From Streptomyces minutiscleroticus (lineage in GTDB: Bacteria > Actinomycetota > Actinomycetes > Streptomycetales > Streptomycetaceae): a stretch of 48,316 nucleotides of DNA. How positions within the stretch are numbered: position 1 is the stretch's first letter; the number at the start of each line of letters is the position of its first letter. Positions 8,011 to 30,401 of this stretch are shown one piece after another. Both the position numbers and the translations under genes were made by a program. Under the pieces are notes generated by a model. The model was given only the letters and a program-made list of their open reading frames with translations. It made no database searches and was not told the origin of the DNA. The stretch is taken from positions 1 through 48,316 of the forward strand of contig NZ_BMVU01000049.1 of NCBI RefSeq assembly GCF_014650875.1, read 5' to 3'.

Positions 8011-8446
8011 CGATGCCGATCGCCGGGAGCAGCCGGTGGAGAAGTGGCGTGCGCCCTTGGTATCGCTGGGTCAGCTCCTCGACCTGCTCGGCGAACGTCA
8101 CACGCTCACAACGGGAGTTGTCGCGGAACAGGCGCCGCACCTCCAGATCGATCACGACCATGCGCCCGCCGACCGCCCCGCCGGCCAACGTCCGCCCGTA
8201 TCCGCTGTGGCGGCGTCTGGATCGTGCCCCGCAGTCCGGGCACGTCACCGCCGCCTCGCTGCGGGTACGCGCCAGGATGCGCAACACCCCGCTCTCCATG
8301 CTCACTTGCTCCATCAGTACCCCGGCCAGGTGCGGCAGCAGGGACTTCAGCACATCCCCACACGCCTCGAGTGTCCTCGCTCCATTCACGGAGCGTCACG
8401 GGCGCACGGGAGCATCGACCGGCTTCACGGAAATCTTGGATGAGCC
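8011..8446 (-). pseudogene. ISL3-family element, 5' end with terminal repeat
   Basis: From an ATG at 8389 the minus strand encodes the ISL3 N-terminal domain: LLPHLAGVLMEQV, a zinc-finger-like CPDCGARSRRRHSGYGR, LEVRRLF and RCERVTFAEQVEELTQRY. It stops being ISL3 near 8011, where the IS3 sequence begins. Just upstream, 8421-8446 reads GGCTCATCCAAGATTTCCGTG on the minus strand. That closely resembles the terminal repeat of the nearly intact ISL3 copy at 44182-45927, so the left end of the element is preserved. The rest was lost when the IS3 copy arrived. Confidence 0.8.
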
Positions 8447-8461
8447 GCTTGTCACGACCGA

Positions 8462-8998
8462 CGTCAACGGTGCCTGCGCGCCGGAGCGAAGTCGTCCACC
8501 CCCACGGCCTCGGGGACCTCCCTCTTCGGCAGGGGTATGTTCATCAGCACGCGCAGGGCCGTGTGCCGCGACATCCTTACGGGCAGCGCCGTCAGCACCC
8601 GCACCGCCGCCCGGCCGCCTCTTTGACCAGCACTCGCACCTGTGCCGTCAGCCGTGAGGTGCGGCGCTGGTAACGCTCGATGAGACCGGGCACCTGCTCA
8701 CGAAACGTCCGCCGGGACACACCATGGACGCGCAGGCGAGCCGGCGTATGCGGACCTCGATCACCACGCTTCGCGCATCCACCGGCACTTCCGCCGGACG
8801 ACGCACGTGACAGCCGTGCACCTGCGCCGTCGACCGAACGCGGTCCGGGCAGCCAACCGGCAGACCGGACGTACGCGCCCGCACCACGATGCCGTCGCAC
8901 TCCGCCTCCACCGACTCGATGACCAGCGCAGACAGCCCTGAAAACGCCATGCTGGCAAAGGAGTTCACGAGCAACATGATCTTCACGATGCTCGTCAC
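8462..8998 (-). pseudogene. Second ISL3-family transposase fragment, frameshifted
   Basis: Three frames together give an ISL3 N-terminus: LSALVIESVEAECDGIVVRA, GCHVRRPAEVPVDARSVVIE, then RRTFREQVPGLIERYQRR, then RMSRHTALRVLMNIPLPKRE and VGVDDFA. Homology ends at the start of the DDE domain (VDDFAP) near 8465, a few bases from the terminal repeat of the other ISL3 copy. This arrangement suggests that one ISL3 element inserted into or beside another. It is not functional. Confidence 0.75.
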
Positions 8999-9099
8999 GC
9001 TCGGTTACCACCGGATGTGCGCCGGACCCGTCGAATTGGCACACCCAGCCCGCGTCGCGACGTCTGGCGGCCTGTTTTCTCCAGTCCATCGGGACGGCC

Positions 9100-9972
9100 T
9101 CATACACGGGCGGCTTGCAGCGCGCAGCTGCTGAGCAGGGGGAGGACGCGCGCAGTGGGTGAGTCGGGCTCGACCGTGTAGATCACCAGTTGTTGGTCGG
9201 AGTTCTGGGGAAGCGTCACCGCTTCGACACCGAACTCGAGCGGCCCCCCTGTCGGGTGCGCGATGCGCTTGGTGACCGATGTGCGGTCGGTGACTCCCTG
9301 GTCGTGCCACCACCGGTCGACGTGGGGTTCTTGGGCGCGCAGGTCTTCGATCAGCGCAGCGAGCGCACGGTCGTGCGGGTGCCGGCCGAGCTCGTAGCGC
9401 AGCGCGCCCACGGCGGCGCTCGCGTAGTCGGCCCAGTTGACGATACGCGCACGGGCGGCTCCGTCAAGCAGGAGCCACCGCGCAAAGGACGTTCCTGGTT
9501 CGAACGTCCCACCCAGGGTTTCCGCGAGCAGTGCGTTGGTGGCCAGTACGTCCAAGCGCCGTCCCAGCAGGAGCGTCGGCAGGTGGTCCAGTGCGGTCAT
9601 CACGCGCAGGAGTCCCGGTTCCGGCTGCTGCGGGCGGTCCCAGCCGCCGCGGGGGGATCTGAGGCCGGCCAGGGATCGCAGGTGTTTGCGCTCGACGTCG
9701 GTGAGGTTCAGGGCCCGCGCCAGTGCCTCGCACAGGTCGTCGCTCAAAGTGCGCTGGCGCCCCTGTTCCAGACGGCTGTAGTGGTCCGGGCTGATGCTTG
9801 CCAGGCCGGCGACCTCCTCCTTGCGCAGCCCCGGCACACGCCGGAGGCCGGGCACGGGGCGGATCCCGGCCTGTGCGGGAGTGAGCCGGTCCCGGCGGGA
9901 GCGGAGAAAGGCTCCCAGGGCCGGGTTGGGCCTGGTCCGTCGGTCTGTCGTCGGGTGCTGGTCGTGCATCAC
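9100..9972 (-). CDS. XRE-family regulator with MmyB-like ligand domain
   Basis: 290 residues; start either GTG at 9972 or ATG one codon later, with a weak ribosome site. The N-terminal helix-turn-helix covers about residues 18-78 (LRKEEVAGLASISPDHYSRLEQGRQ split over two helices), the Cro/C1 fold typical of MmyB-type regulators. Residues about 110-285 match the MmyB-like PAS-related domain (LGRRLDVLATNALL, WLLLDG, YELGRHPHD, RWWHD). Such proteins commonly sit divergent from an SDR gene that they control. Here the divergent neighbour is only an SDR remnant (10071), so the regulator may have lost its target. Cytoplasmic DNA-binding role; ligand unknown. Confidence 0.92.
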   Translation of the reverse strand: MMHDQHPTTDRRTRPNPALGAFLRSRRDRLTPAQAGIRPVPGLRRVPGLRKEEVAGLASISPDHYSRLEQGRQRTLSDDLCEALARALNLTDVERKHLRSLAGLRSPRGGWDRPQQPEPGLLRVMTALDHLPTLLLGRRLDVLATNALLAETLGGTFEPGTSFARWLLLDGAARARIVNWADYASAAVGALRYELGRHPHDRALAALIEDLRAQEPHVDRWWHDQGVTDRTSVTKRIAHPTGGPLEFGVEAVTLPQNSDQQLVIYTVEPDSPTARVLPLLSSCALQAARV

Positions 9973-10070
9973 TTCATTCGATCAGACCGCTGCGCGTTGT
10001 GCCTGGTCATGCGAAGACCAGGCACGGCTCGGTCTGGTTGCTCCGCGGGGACGGACGTAGCGTCGCCGGC

Positions 10071-10349
10071 ATGAGCACTTCGAGCACGGCGCTGGTCACC
10101 GGCTCCACTGCGGTACCGGTGCGGCGGTGGCGTGCGCTCTCGCCGCTGCGGGCCGCCGGTATCCCCGCCGAGCGTGCCAGCGACCCCGGAGAGGCCGCCG
10201 CCACCGTCAGCCGGCTCGTCTCCCACGCAGCAGGCGCCGTCCACGGCGGCGAGATCTCCTTCGACGGCGGCATCAGCTCCGCACGACCGTGCCGAGGGCC
10301 GGTGGTCCCGGGCACACGTCCGGACACCTGCCGCCCGTACCCGTCATAG
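10071..10349 (+). pseudogene. Internally deleted SDR gene
   Basis: 92 codons from an ATG at 10071. The first residues (TALVTGST) are the start of an SDR Rossmann motif and a later part (TVSRLVSHAAGAVHGGEISFDGG) is the standard SDR C-terminus, but the roughly 180 residues between them, including the catalytic Tyr-Lys, are missing. The tail after ISS is random. It is divergent from the XRE/MmyB gene, which fits the usual regulator-SDR pair after a deletion. Confidence 0.6.
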
Positions 10350-10408
10350 TGGCTGTCCGGCGAAACCCGCTCCGGATACCGCAATCCCGCAACACCACAG
10401 GAAGTCCC

Positions 10409-11377
10409 ATGACCGACACTCCTGCCCGCCCACCCTTCGATCCCGAGCTCCAGGCCGTCCTCGACCTCCTCAGGGATCAGCTGCCGGTCGGGTTCACTGC
10501 CGAGATGATCCCGCTCGCCCGGCAGGCCGCGAGGGCCGACGCCTCCGTCGACGATGTCCTCGCGGAAGCGAGCGTCTCGCGACGCGATGTCACGATCCCC
10601 GGGTACGAGGGGGCCGACATCGTCGTATCGGTCCTCGCCCGGGAGGACCACACGGGCCTCGGACCGGGAATCTTCCACACACACGGCGGCGGCATGATAC
10701 TCGGCGATCGGTTCCTCGGACTGCCACAGATCCTGCCGTGGATCGTGGAGCACGACTCCGTGGCGGTCACCGTCGAGTACCGGCTCGCCCCCGAGTACCC
10801 CGACCCGTATCCGGTGGAGGACTGCTACGCCGGGCTTCTCTGGACCGCGGAGCACGCCGAGGAGCTCGGTATCGACCCCGAACGGTTCATCATCGCGGGT
10901 GCGAGCGCCGGCGGAGGACTCGCTGCCGGAACAGCACTGCTTGCGCGCGACCGGCAGGGTCCGCGCCTCGCGGGACAGGTCCTGATCTACCCGATGCTCG
11001 ACGACCGCGACCAGACCATCTCGACGGCGCAGATCGACGGCATCGGTGCCTGGGACCGGGTGAGCAATCTGACCGGCTGGACCGCCCTGCTCGGCGACCG
11101 CCGCGGCACGACGGACGTGTCCGTCTACGCCGCCCCCGCCCGGGCGACGGACCTGTCCGGCCTGCCGCCCGCCTTCATCGACTGCGGGTCCGCCGAGGTG
11201 TTCCGCGACGAAGACGTCGCCTACGCGTCGGCGCTCTGGGAAGCCGGCGTTCAGGCAGAGCTGCATGTCTGGCCCGGAGGCTTCCACGGATTCGACGTGC
11301 TGGCATCCCATACGGCGCTCGCGCAGGCCATGACCGCAACACGAAACGCGTGGGTGGCGCGCCACATCGGAACGTGA
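10409..11377 (+). CDS. Alpha/beta hydrolase, HSL/family IV esterase-like
   Basis: 322 residues. The ATG at 10409 has AGGA about 7 bases upstream; longer openings run into the SDR remnant. HGGG at 92-95 is the family IV oxyanion motif. GASAGGG (164-170) gives nucleophile Ser166, with Ala replacing the usual Asp of GDSAGG. The acid position reads CGSAEVFRDED, with Glu263 where most members have Asp, and His293 lies in GGFHGF. So the triad is probably Ser-Glu-His. No signal peptide. It probably hydrolyses short acyl esters. The next gene, a Gfo/Idh/MocA protein on the same strand, starts about 105 bp downstream. Confidence 0.9.
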   Translation: MTDTPARPPFDPELQAVLDLLRDQLPVGFTAEMIPLARQAARADASVDDVLAEASVSRRDVTIPGYEGADIVVSVLAREDHTGLGPGIFHTHGGGMILGDRFLGLPQILPWIVEHDSVAVTVEYRLAPEYPDPYPVEDCYAGLLWTAEHAEELGIDPERFIIAGASAGGGLAAGTALLARDRQGPRLAGQVLIYPMLDDRDQTISTAQIDGIGAWDRVSNLTGWTALLGDRRGTTDVSVYAAPARATDLSGLPPAFIDCGSAEVFRDEDVAYASALWEAGVQAELHVWPGGFHGFDVLASHTALAQAMTATRNAWVARHIGT

Positions 11378-11482
11378 CCCGCGAGGGCTGATCCCACCGG
11401 TCCGTTCCGCAGCCCCACGCTCGGGATACCACAATGCCGTCGCCGTACGGCCAACAAGATCGACACCATCAGGAGGTCATAC

Positions 11483-12568
11483 ATGTCCCCCACGCAGTTG
11501 CGTGTAGGAATCATCGGGGCGAGCGCCCGGACGGGCTGGGCGCAGGTGTCGCACGTCCCGGCAATCCAGGCGCTCGACGGCATCACGCTGGAAGCGGTCG
11601 CTACCCGGCGGGAAGAGAGCGCACGCGAGGCAGCGGCAGCCTTCGGAGCACGGACATGGCACACCGACCCGCTCGCCATGATCCAGGACCCTGGGATCGA
11701 CATCGTCACCGTGGCGGTCAAGGTCCCAGATCACCGCGACCTCGTTCTCGCAGCACTCGAAGCCGGCAAAGCCGTCTACTGCGAAGCGCCACTGGGAAGC
11801 TCCCCCGCCGAGACACAGATGCTCGCGGCGGCAGCCCGGTCAGGACACAGTGTCATCGGTCTGCAGGGCCGCTACAACCCTTCGGTGCGGCGCGCAGCCC
11901 AGATCATCGCCGAGGGCCGCATCGGACGACCGCTCAACGCGCGGGTCGTGTCGACCTCGTCCGCCTTCGGAGCAGCGAGCACCTCAGCGTACGAGTACTT
12001 CGAGAAGGAGGAGTCCGGCGCCTCCCTGCTGACGATCACCGCCGGCCACACCCTCGACCTCGTCGAGGCAATGCTCGGTGAGATCACCGAGGTGGACGCC
12101 CGCACCGAGATCCTGTGGCCGCACCCCGAACTTCTCGACACAGGTGGACAGGCACGCAGGGAAGTACCCGACCATGTCGACGTCTTGGCCTGGACCGCGA
12201 CAGGGGCGGTCGTGACCGTCGACGTCGTCGGCGGTGTGCCGCCCGAGGACGCGGACTTCCGGTTCGAACTACGCGGCACCGACGGATGGCTCTCGCTCAC
12301 CGGCGGTTCCCTCTACGGAGTGCAAGGCGGGGACCTCAGCCTGGCCTCCAGCATCTCCTTCGACGCTCCCGACAAGCCCGCGGCACCTGCCACCGCCGCA
12401 AGCCCCGCACTGAACGTCGCCGAGCTCTACGCATGTCTGATTCGTGACCTGCGGACGGGCGGCCGGTCCGCACCCGACTTCGCCCACGCGCGGCACAATA
12501 CCGACCTGATGGCGGGCGTGTCCCGGGCCGCGAGGTCTGGGCGGCGCTGGACGTCCGCGAACAGCTGA
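11483..12568 (+). CDS. Gfo/Idh/MocA-family protein, Gal80-like
   Basis: 361 residues, ATG with an ideal AGGAGG site. The N-terminal Rossmann part has VGIIGASARTGWAQ and AVATRREESAREAA. In place of the family's EKP motif it has E101-A102-P103 (YCEAPLG), so the lysine used in catalysis is missing. The C-terminal part has LQGRYNPSVRRA, IIAEGRIG, TAGHTLDLVEAMLGE and REVPDHVDVLAWT, a layout that strongly recalls fungal Gal80 and its bacterial relatives, which bind NAD(P) but may act as sensors or non-classical oxidoreductases. Substrate unknown. It is possibly co-transcribed with the esterase upstream. Confidence 0.88.
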   Translation: MSPTQLRVGIIGASARTGWAQVSHVPAIQALDGITLEAVATRREESAREAAAAFGARTWHTDPLAMIQDPGIDIVTVAVKVPDHRDLVLAALEAGKAVYCEAPLGSSPAETQMLAAAARSGHSVIGLQGRYNPSVRRAAQIIAEGRIGRPLNARVVSTSSAFGAASTSAYEYFEKEESGASLLTITAGHTLDLVEAMLGEITEVDARTEILWPHPELLDTGGQARREVPDHVDVLAWTATGAVVTVDVVGGVPPEDADFRFELRGTDGWLSLTGGSLYGVQGGDLSLASSISFDAPDKPAAPATAASPALNVAELYACLIRDLRTGGRSAPDFAHARHNTDLMAGVSRAARSGRRWTSANS

Positions 12569-12643
12569 GGAACCGTGAATCGGGAGTTCTGAACCGCTCC
12601 GGGTTTGGTCCAAGGCCGCGTAGTTAAGGCTTGCCAACGCAGG

Positions 12644-12853
12644 TCAAGGGGCTGGTGAAGGGCAATTGTCAGGGATCGTGCATCGGCCGCGGGCGGGTTT
12701 GCCGAGCAGTCCACGACGAGCCCAGGCGGCCAGCTGGACGCTGAAGCTGCTGACATTGGTGATACCGAGGGTCTGTGCGAGTTCGCTCGGGGTGAAGGAG
12801 CGATCCGGGGTGGCTCCGAGGAACGCGAGGACGCGGTCGATGCGGGAGCCGGT
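12644..12853 (-). pseudogene. Winged-helix DNA-binding domain fragment
   Basis: The minus-strand frame ending at 12644 encodes RVLAFLGATPDRSFTPSELA, then QTLGITNVSSFSVQLAAWAR and GLLGKPARGRC: a winged helix-turn-helix of generic regulator type. It has no start of its own and is joined upstream, in a different frame, to the IS110 fragment. It is therefore a truncated tail of some DNA-binding protein. Confidence 0.45.
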
Positions 12854-12859
12854 CCTCGG

Positions 12860-13181
12860 CCGGCAGATGGCGGATCTTGGCCGCATCGGCGCGGTCGGTC
12901 CTGGCCCGATGCTTGGGCCCGTCCGCAGCGGCGGTGTCGGGCGGCTCAGCCAGCTGCACCTCCACCCCGGCCGCCCGGCACTCCTCGACAATGAACCGCC
13001 AGCCAGTGCAGCCCTCCACCGCCGGCACCGCCGGCCGCGGCAGCTCCCGCAGCCAGGCCCGGAACCGGTCGCGCGTCGCGGGAACGATCCGTCCCCGCTG
13101 GACCTGGCCGCTGTCACTGTCAAGGCAGTCGAAGGTGATCTGCCCGCGATGGACGTCCAGTCCGCCTACGATGGCCATCAC
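12860..13181 (-). pseudogene. IS110-family transposase N-terminal fragment
   Basis: From an ATG at 13181 the protein begins GGLDVHRGQITFDCLDSDSG, then RFRAWLRELP, AVEGCTGWRFIVEE, GVEVQLAEPPDTAAA and HRARTDRADA. This is the DEDD (RuvC-like) N-terminus of IS110/IS116 transposases, with the first Asp in LDVH. The homology breaks near 12860 after the RTDRADA motif; the rest of the roughly 400-residue protein is absent. Non-functional. Confidence 0.8.
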
Positions 13182-13283
13182 GGGGCCTCCTCACGTTCCC
13201 GAAGACAATCGCTCACCGAGCATCGTGCTCCCCTCGGAGCAATCAGCCCATGAGCTGAGGAGGCCCCTCCTGCATGTCATCTT

Positions 13284-13627
13284 CTTCGCCGGACCGCGAC
13301 CGCATCCACGATCACCGACGTCCAGTCCAACTCGCCCCGGGCTCCCGGCCGGTCCAGCACGGCCTGATGCAGGCGCCGTCACACCCCCGCCCGGGTCCAC
13401 ATCGCAAACCGCCGGTGCGCAGTGGCCGAAGAGACACCGAAGCTCTCGGGCAGGTGCCGCCAGGCGCACCCGCTGGTCAGTACGTACACCACCGCGGTGA
13501 ACACATCCCGCTCATCCCGCGGGGCCGTGCCCCCGCCCTGCGGACGCGCCGCGAACGCGGGAAGCAGCGGAGCCACCAGCGCCCACAACTCATCCGGCAC
13601 CAACCGCTTCGACGGACCACCACTCAT
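13284..13627 (-). pseudogene. IS5-family transposase N-terminal fragment
   Basis: The ATG at 13627 opens a typical IS5 N-terminus: LVPDELWALVAPLLP, RDVFTAVVYVLTSGCAWRHL and ATAHRRFAMWTRAGV. An in-frame TGA follows, and the homology continues in another frame as RRLHQAVLDR and GELDWTSVIVDAVAVR to about 13284, including the first DDE Asp. The remainder is missing. Confidence 0.82.
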
Positions 13628-13683
13628 GGAAAGACATCATGGCGCACCGTTGGCGCCACGTGAGATACGCTCCTATGTTGCAC

Positions 13684-13803
13684 CGGCGCATTTCTCGCAC
13701 TTACGAGACCCTGCTCGCCAGCTCCGAGGCCATGATCCACGTCGCCTCGATCGACAACCTTGCCAAGCGCATAACGGACGAGACGACATCAACCTGGCGT
13801 GGG
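13684..13803 (+). pseudogene. IS5-family transposase C-terminal fragment
   Basis: On the plus strand a short frame reads RRISRTYETLLASSEAMIHV and ASIDNLAKRITDETTSTWRG, which matches the very end of many actinobacterial IS5 transposases (YE..PASSEAMI...N.AKRITDE). It points opposite to the IS5 N-terminal fragment at 13284-13627, so the two are either different copies or the result of an inversion. Confidence 0.65.
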
Positions 13804-13849
13804 GCCTGCTGGGGCAGAAAGATCAATTCGCCTAGATCAAATGCCCTCT

Positions 13850-13883
13850 GGCTTGCACCTGACGTCGACGTCAGGTGCAAGCC
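13850..13883. promoter_or_regulatory. Perfect 34-bp palindrome, MerR-type operator candidate
   Basis: The two 17-bp halves are exact reverse complements; one half reads GGCTTGCACCTGACGTC. It lies 28 bp upstream of the MerR-family start. MerR-family proteins bind long, nearly perfect dyads of this kind, often containing CCTGACGT-like half-sites, so autoregulation is likely. Confidence 0.65.
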
Positions 13884-13910
13884 GGACGTGGAATCGACTG
13901 AGGAGGCCGG

Positions 13911-14258
13911 GTGCGGATCGGGGAGGTCGCCGCGAAGGCAGGCGTCGGTGTCAGGGTGTTGCGCTCCTACGAGCAGCAGGACTTGCTGCACTCCATCCGG
14001 AGTCCGGGCGGCCGGCGCCAGGATCCGGCCGGTGCCGTCGAACGGGTCGGGCTGATCCAGCAGCTCTGCGCGGCGGGGCTGCCCAGCAGAATCGTGCGCG
14101 AGGTGTTGCCGTTCGCCGGCTCCGGTGAGGTGTCACCGCGACTGCTGGAGCTGCTCGGGCCGAACGTGACCGCCTGGATCGGCAGATGGCGGACCTGCGA
14201 CAGTGCGTGACCGGATGGACGACTGCATCACCGAGGCGCATCAGCAGGGCCCGCACCG
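13911..14258 (+). pseudogene. MerR-family regulator, 3' frameshifted
   Basis: GTG at 13911 with GAGGAGG upstream. The DNA-binding part is intact: MRIGEVAAKAGVGVRVLRSY, then LLHSIRSPGGRR and VERVGLIQQLCAAGLPSRIV. After LLELL near 14160 the frame changes. The expected dimerisation helix (AERDRLDRQMADLR, then RDRMDDCITEAHQQ) is present but split over two other frames, so the gene as read yields 99 residues without the coiled coil. At least two small indels separate it from a functional form, unless they are sequencing errors. A perfect palindrome upstream is its likely operator. Confidence 0.75.
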
Positions 14259-14510
14259 TCTCGACCCGGCTGCCGGGTTCCGGAACGGAACAGGAAGTGC
14301 GATCGGGGCAGCGTGCATGGGGCCGGCTCTCTGAGCCGGATGCGGCGCGGATCGTGGCCGACCGGGTCGATGGCCCCGTCCCGGACGGCTGCGACGGCTG
14401 GGGCGTGAACGGCCGGCCGCGCCGGGCACTCCCAGCATCTCCGCAGGGTTTCCGCGTAGTTGCAGACGCAACAAGATTCACTTCAATGTTACGTACTCAA
14501 CAGTCGGTCC

Positions 14511-14537
14511 GTATGCACACGGTAGTAGGTTGCATAC
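14511..14537. promoter_or_regulatory. Inverted repeat overlapping the PucR-type gene start
   Basis: GTATGCA (14511-14517) and TGCATAC (14531-14537) form a 7-bp perfect inverted repeat with a 13-bp spacer, ending two bases before the ATG at 14540. The position suits autoregulation of the regulator gene. The surrounding 14461-14540 stretch is relatively AT-rich. Confidence 0.45.
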
Positions 14538-14539
14538 AC

Positions 14540-15814
14540 ATGAGTACCACCTCGCCTGACAGTTGCCGCGTCACCGCCTTCGCCGACTGGATCGATAGCA
14601 GTCTGGAGGAAGTCGCTGACAAGGTGTTCAGAGCCTGCGTCGAGGCCGTGCCCTCCTTCGTGATCAACGGCCCTGAGGTCGAGCGTGCGTTCCGTAGGGC
14701 GTGCTCCTCGTTCCTGTCATTCGTCAGCAGGGCCGTTTCCACGGGCGAAATCACCCACGGAGCCGTGCTTCCCCCGGAGGCGGAGCATTTGACGCGCCGG
14801 CTTCCCGCGGCGGGGATCAAGCTCGTCGATCTCGTACTCACCTACGACGTGGCGGGCAACGAGCTGCTCGACGCCTTCGGCAAGGAACTGCGCGCCGGCT
14901 CCTGGCGGCCGGAGGGCTGCGACCGCGCCGACATGCTGTCGGTGGTGATGGGCCGGCTGTTCCGGTTCCGCCAGGCCGCGCTGTCCCAGGCGATGGCGGT
15001 CTACCGCCAGGAACAGGAACTGCTGCGGCGCTGCGAGATCCCCGACATACGGGAAACCGTCCGGCAGGCGCTGACGGGCGAGCTGGGCGAAGCCGAGGCG
15101 GAACGGCGACTGGGCTACCGGATGGACACACGGCACGTCGGATTCGTGGTGTGGGGCTCCGGAGCCCCCGAAGCCGCTCTGAGGCAGGTCGCGGCGCGGT
15201 TGTGTTCCCAACTGCGTGCGGGGGCGGACCTGACGGTGCCGTCGGACGGGCATGCTCTGCACGGGTGGCTCAGCCTCCCGGACAACGCCCCCGGTGTGGA
15301 CGTACTGCGGGCCCGCCTGTCCGTGCCCGAGGGCATCCGCATCAGTCTGGGTATGCCCCACCACGGCGGCAACGGCTTCCGCATCACCCATCGTGAGGCG
15401 CTGGAGACCCAGTCCCTCGCCGATCGGGCCATGCCGCAGCCCACACGTCCCGGCGCACCCGCCGAAGCCTGCAGTATCGTTTCTTTCCGCGACGTCGTCG
15501 CGCTGGTTTTCGCCAGCCGTGATGTGGAACTCGCTTCGCACTTCGTCCGCTGTCAGCTCGGCAGCCTCGTCGAGCCGCGCCACTCGGTCCTGCGCGAGAC
15601 GCTGCGTGTCTGGTTCGAGGAACTCGGCAGCCCGACCCGGGCCGCCCGGCGCCTCAATGTTCACGTCAACACCCTCGTCAAGCGCCTCAACCGGGCTGCG
15701 GAGATCGTGGACCGGCCCTTGCACGCCGGTGACTTCGCCTTCCGTTTCGCCTTCGAGCTGTCCAGGATCCACCACGGAAACGGTGTGAGCGAGCCCCATG
15801 AGAGAGGCCGCTGA
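14540..15814 (+). CDS. PucR/CdaR-type transcriptional regulator
   Basis: 424 residues from the ATG at 14540 (an ATG at 14486 is an alternative; neither has a strong ribosome site). The N-terminal about 170 residues are helical and resemble the RsbRD-type sensor (WIDSSLEEVADKVF, VERAFRRACSSFLSFV, VYRQEQELLRR). A middle domain follows (RHVGFVVWGSG, ISLGMPHHGGNGF). The C-terminus has the PucR helix-turn-helix (LRETLRVWFEELGSPTRAAR, LNVHVNTLVKRLNR). Such proteins often activate polyketide genes in actinomycetes. It is convergent with the PKS, from which a hairpin separates it, and is the best candidate for pathway-specific control. It may bind the palindromes near 14511 or 30385. Confidence 0.88.
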   Translation: MSTTSPDSCRVTAFADWIDSSLEEVADKVFRACVEAVPSFVINGPEVERAFRRACSSFLSFVSRAVSTGEITHGAVLPPEAEHLTRRLPAAGIKLVDLVLTYDVAGNELLDAFGKELRAGSWRPEGCDRADMLSVVMGRLFRFRQAALSQAMAVYRQEQELLRRCEIPDIRETVRQALTGELGEAEAERRLGYRMDTRHVGFVVWGSGAPEAALRQVAARLCSQLRAGADLTVPSDGHALHGWLSLPDNAPGVDVLRARLSVPEGIRISLGMPHHGGNGFRITHREALETQSLADRAMPQPTRPGAPAEACSIVSFRDVVALVFASRDVELASHFVRCQLGSLVEPRHSVLRETLRVWFEELGSPTRAARRLNVHVNTLVKRLNRAAEIVDRPLHAGDFAFRFAFELSRIHHGNGVSEPHERGR

Positions 15815-15836
15815 CAGGGGCCCACTGAGGCACACG

Positions 15837-15888
15837 CCCGGCCGGTGACGCGGAACTCCTGGCGGGAGCAACCGCGTCATCGGCCGGG
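15837..15888. terminator. Strong bidirectional hairpin between regulator and PKS
   Basis: CCCGGCCGGTGACGCGG (15837-15853) pairs with CCGCGTCATCGGCCGGG (15872-15888): 17 bp with a single G/T position. The loop itself contains CTCC-N4-GGGAG, which extends the structure. It lies exactly between two convergent stops (15814 and 15933), so it can end transcription in both directions. Confidence 0.75.
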
Positions 15889-15932
15889 GTGCCGGCCGTG
15901 CGGGACCGGCGCGTGCTGTCCGTTCGCGTCGT

Positions 15933-30347
<14,415 letters not shown>

Positions 30348-30384
30348 TGCACTGTTCCCATCTTGCGGCAGTGACGAAATGCTG

Positions 30385-30401
30385 GTGGGTCGATGACCCA
30401 C
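30385..30401. promoter_or_regulatory. Palindrome in the PKS leader
   Basis: GTGGGTC-GAT-GACCCAC is a perfect 7-bp inverted repeat with a 3-bp centre, about 40 bp upstream of the PKS ATG. It could be an operator for the PucR-type regulator or another factor, or a leader hairpin. It also covers the alternative GTG start at 30401, which argues against that start. Confidence 0.4.

Noticed and set aside
10007..11434. Minus-strand open frame of 475 codons
   Set aside because: Antisense to the esterase gene, whose motifs are clear; no domain on this strand.
13231..13300. Small GGAGG/CCTCC dyad after the IS5 fragment considered as an operator
   Set aside because: Short, very common in such DNA and without an associated intact gene.
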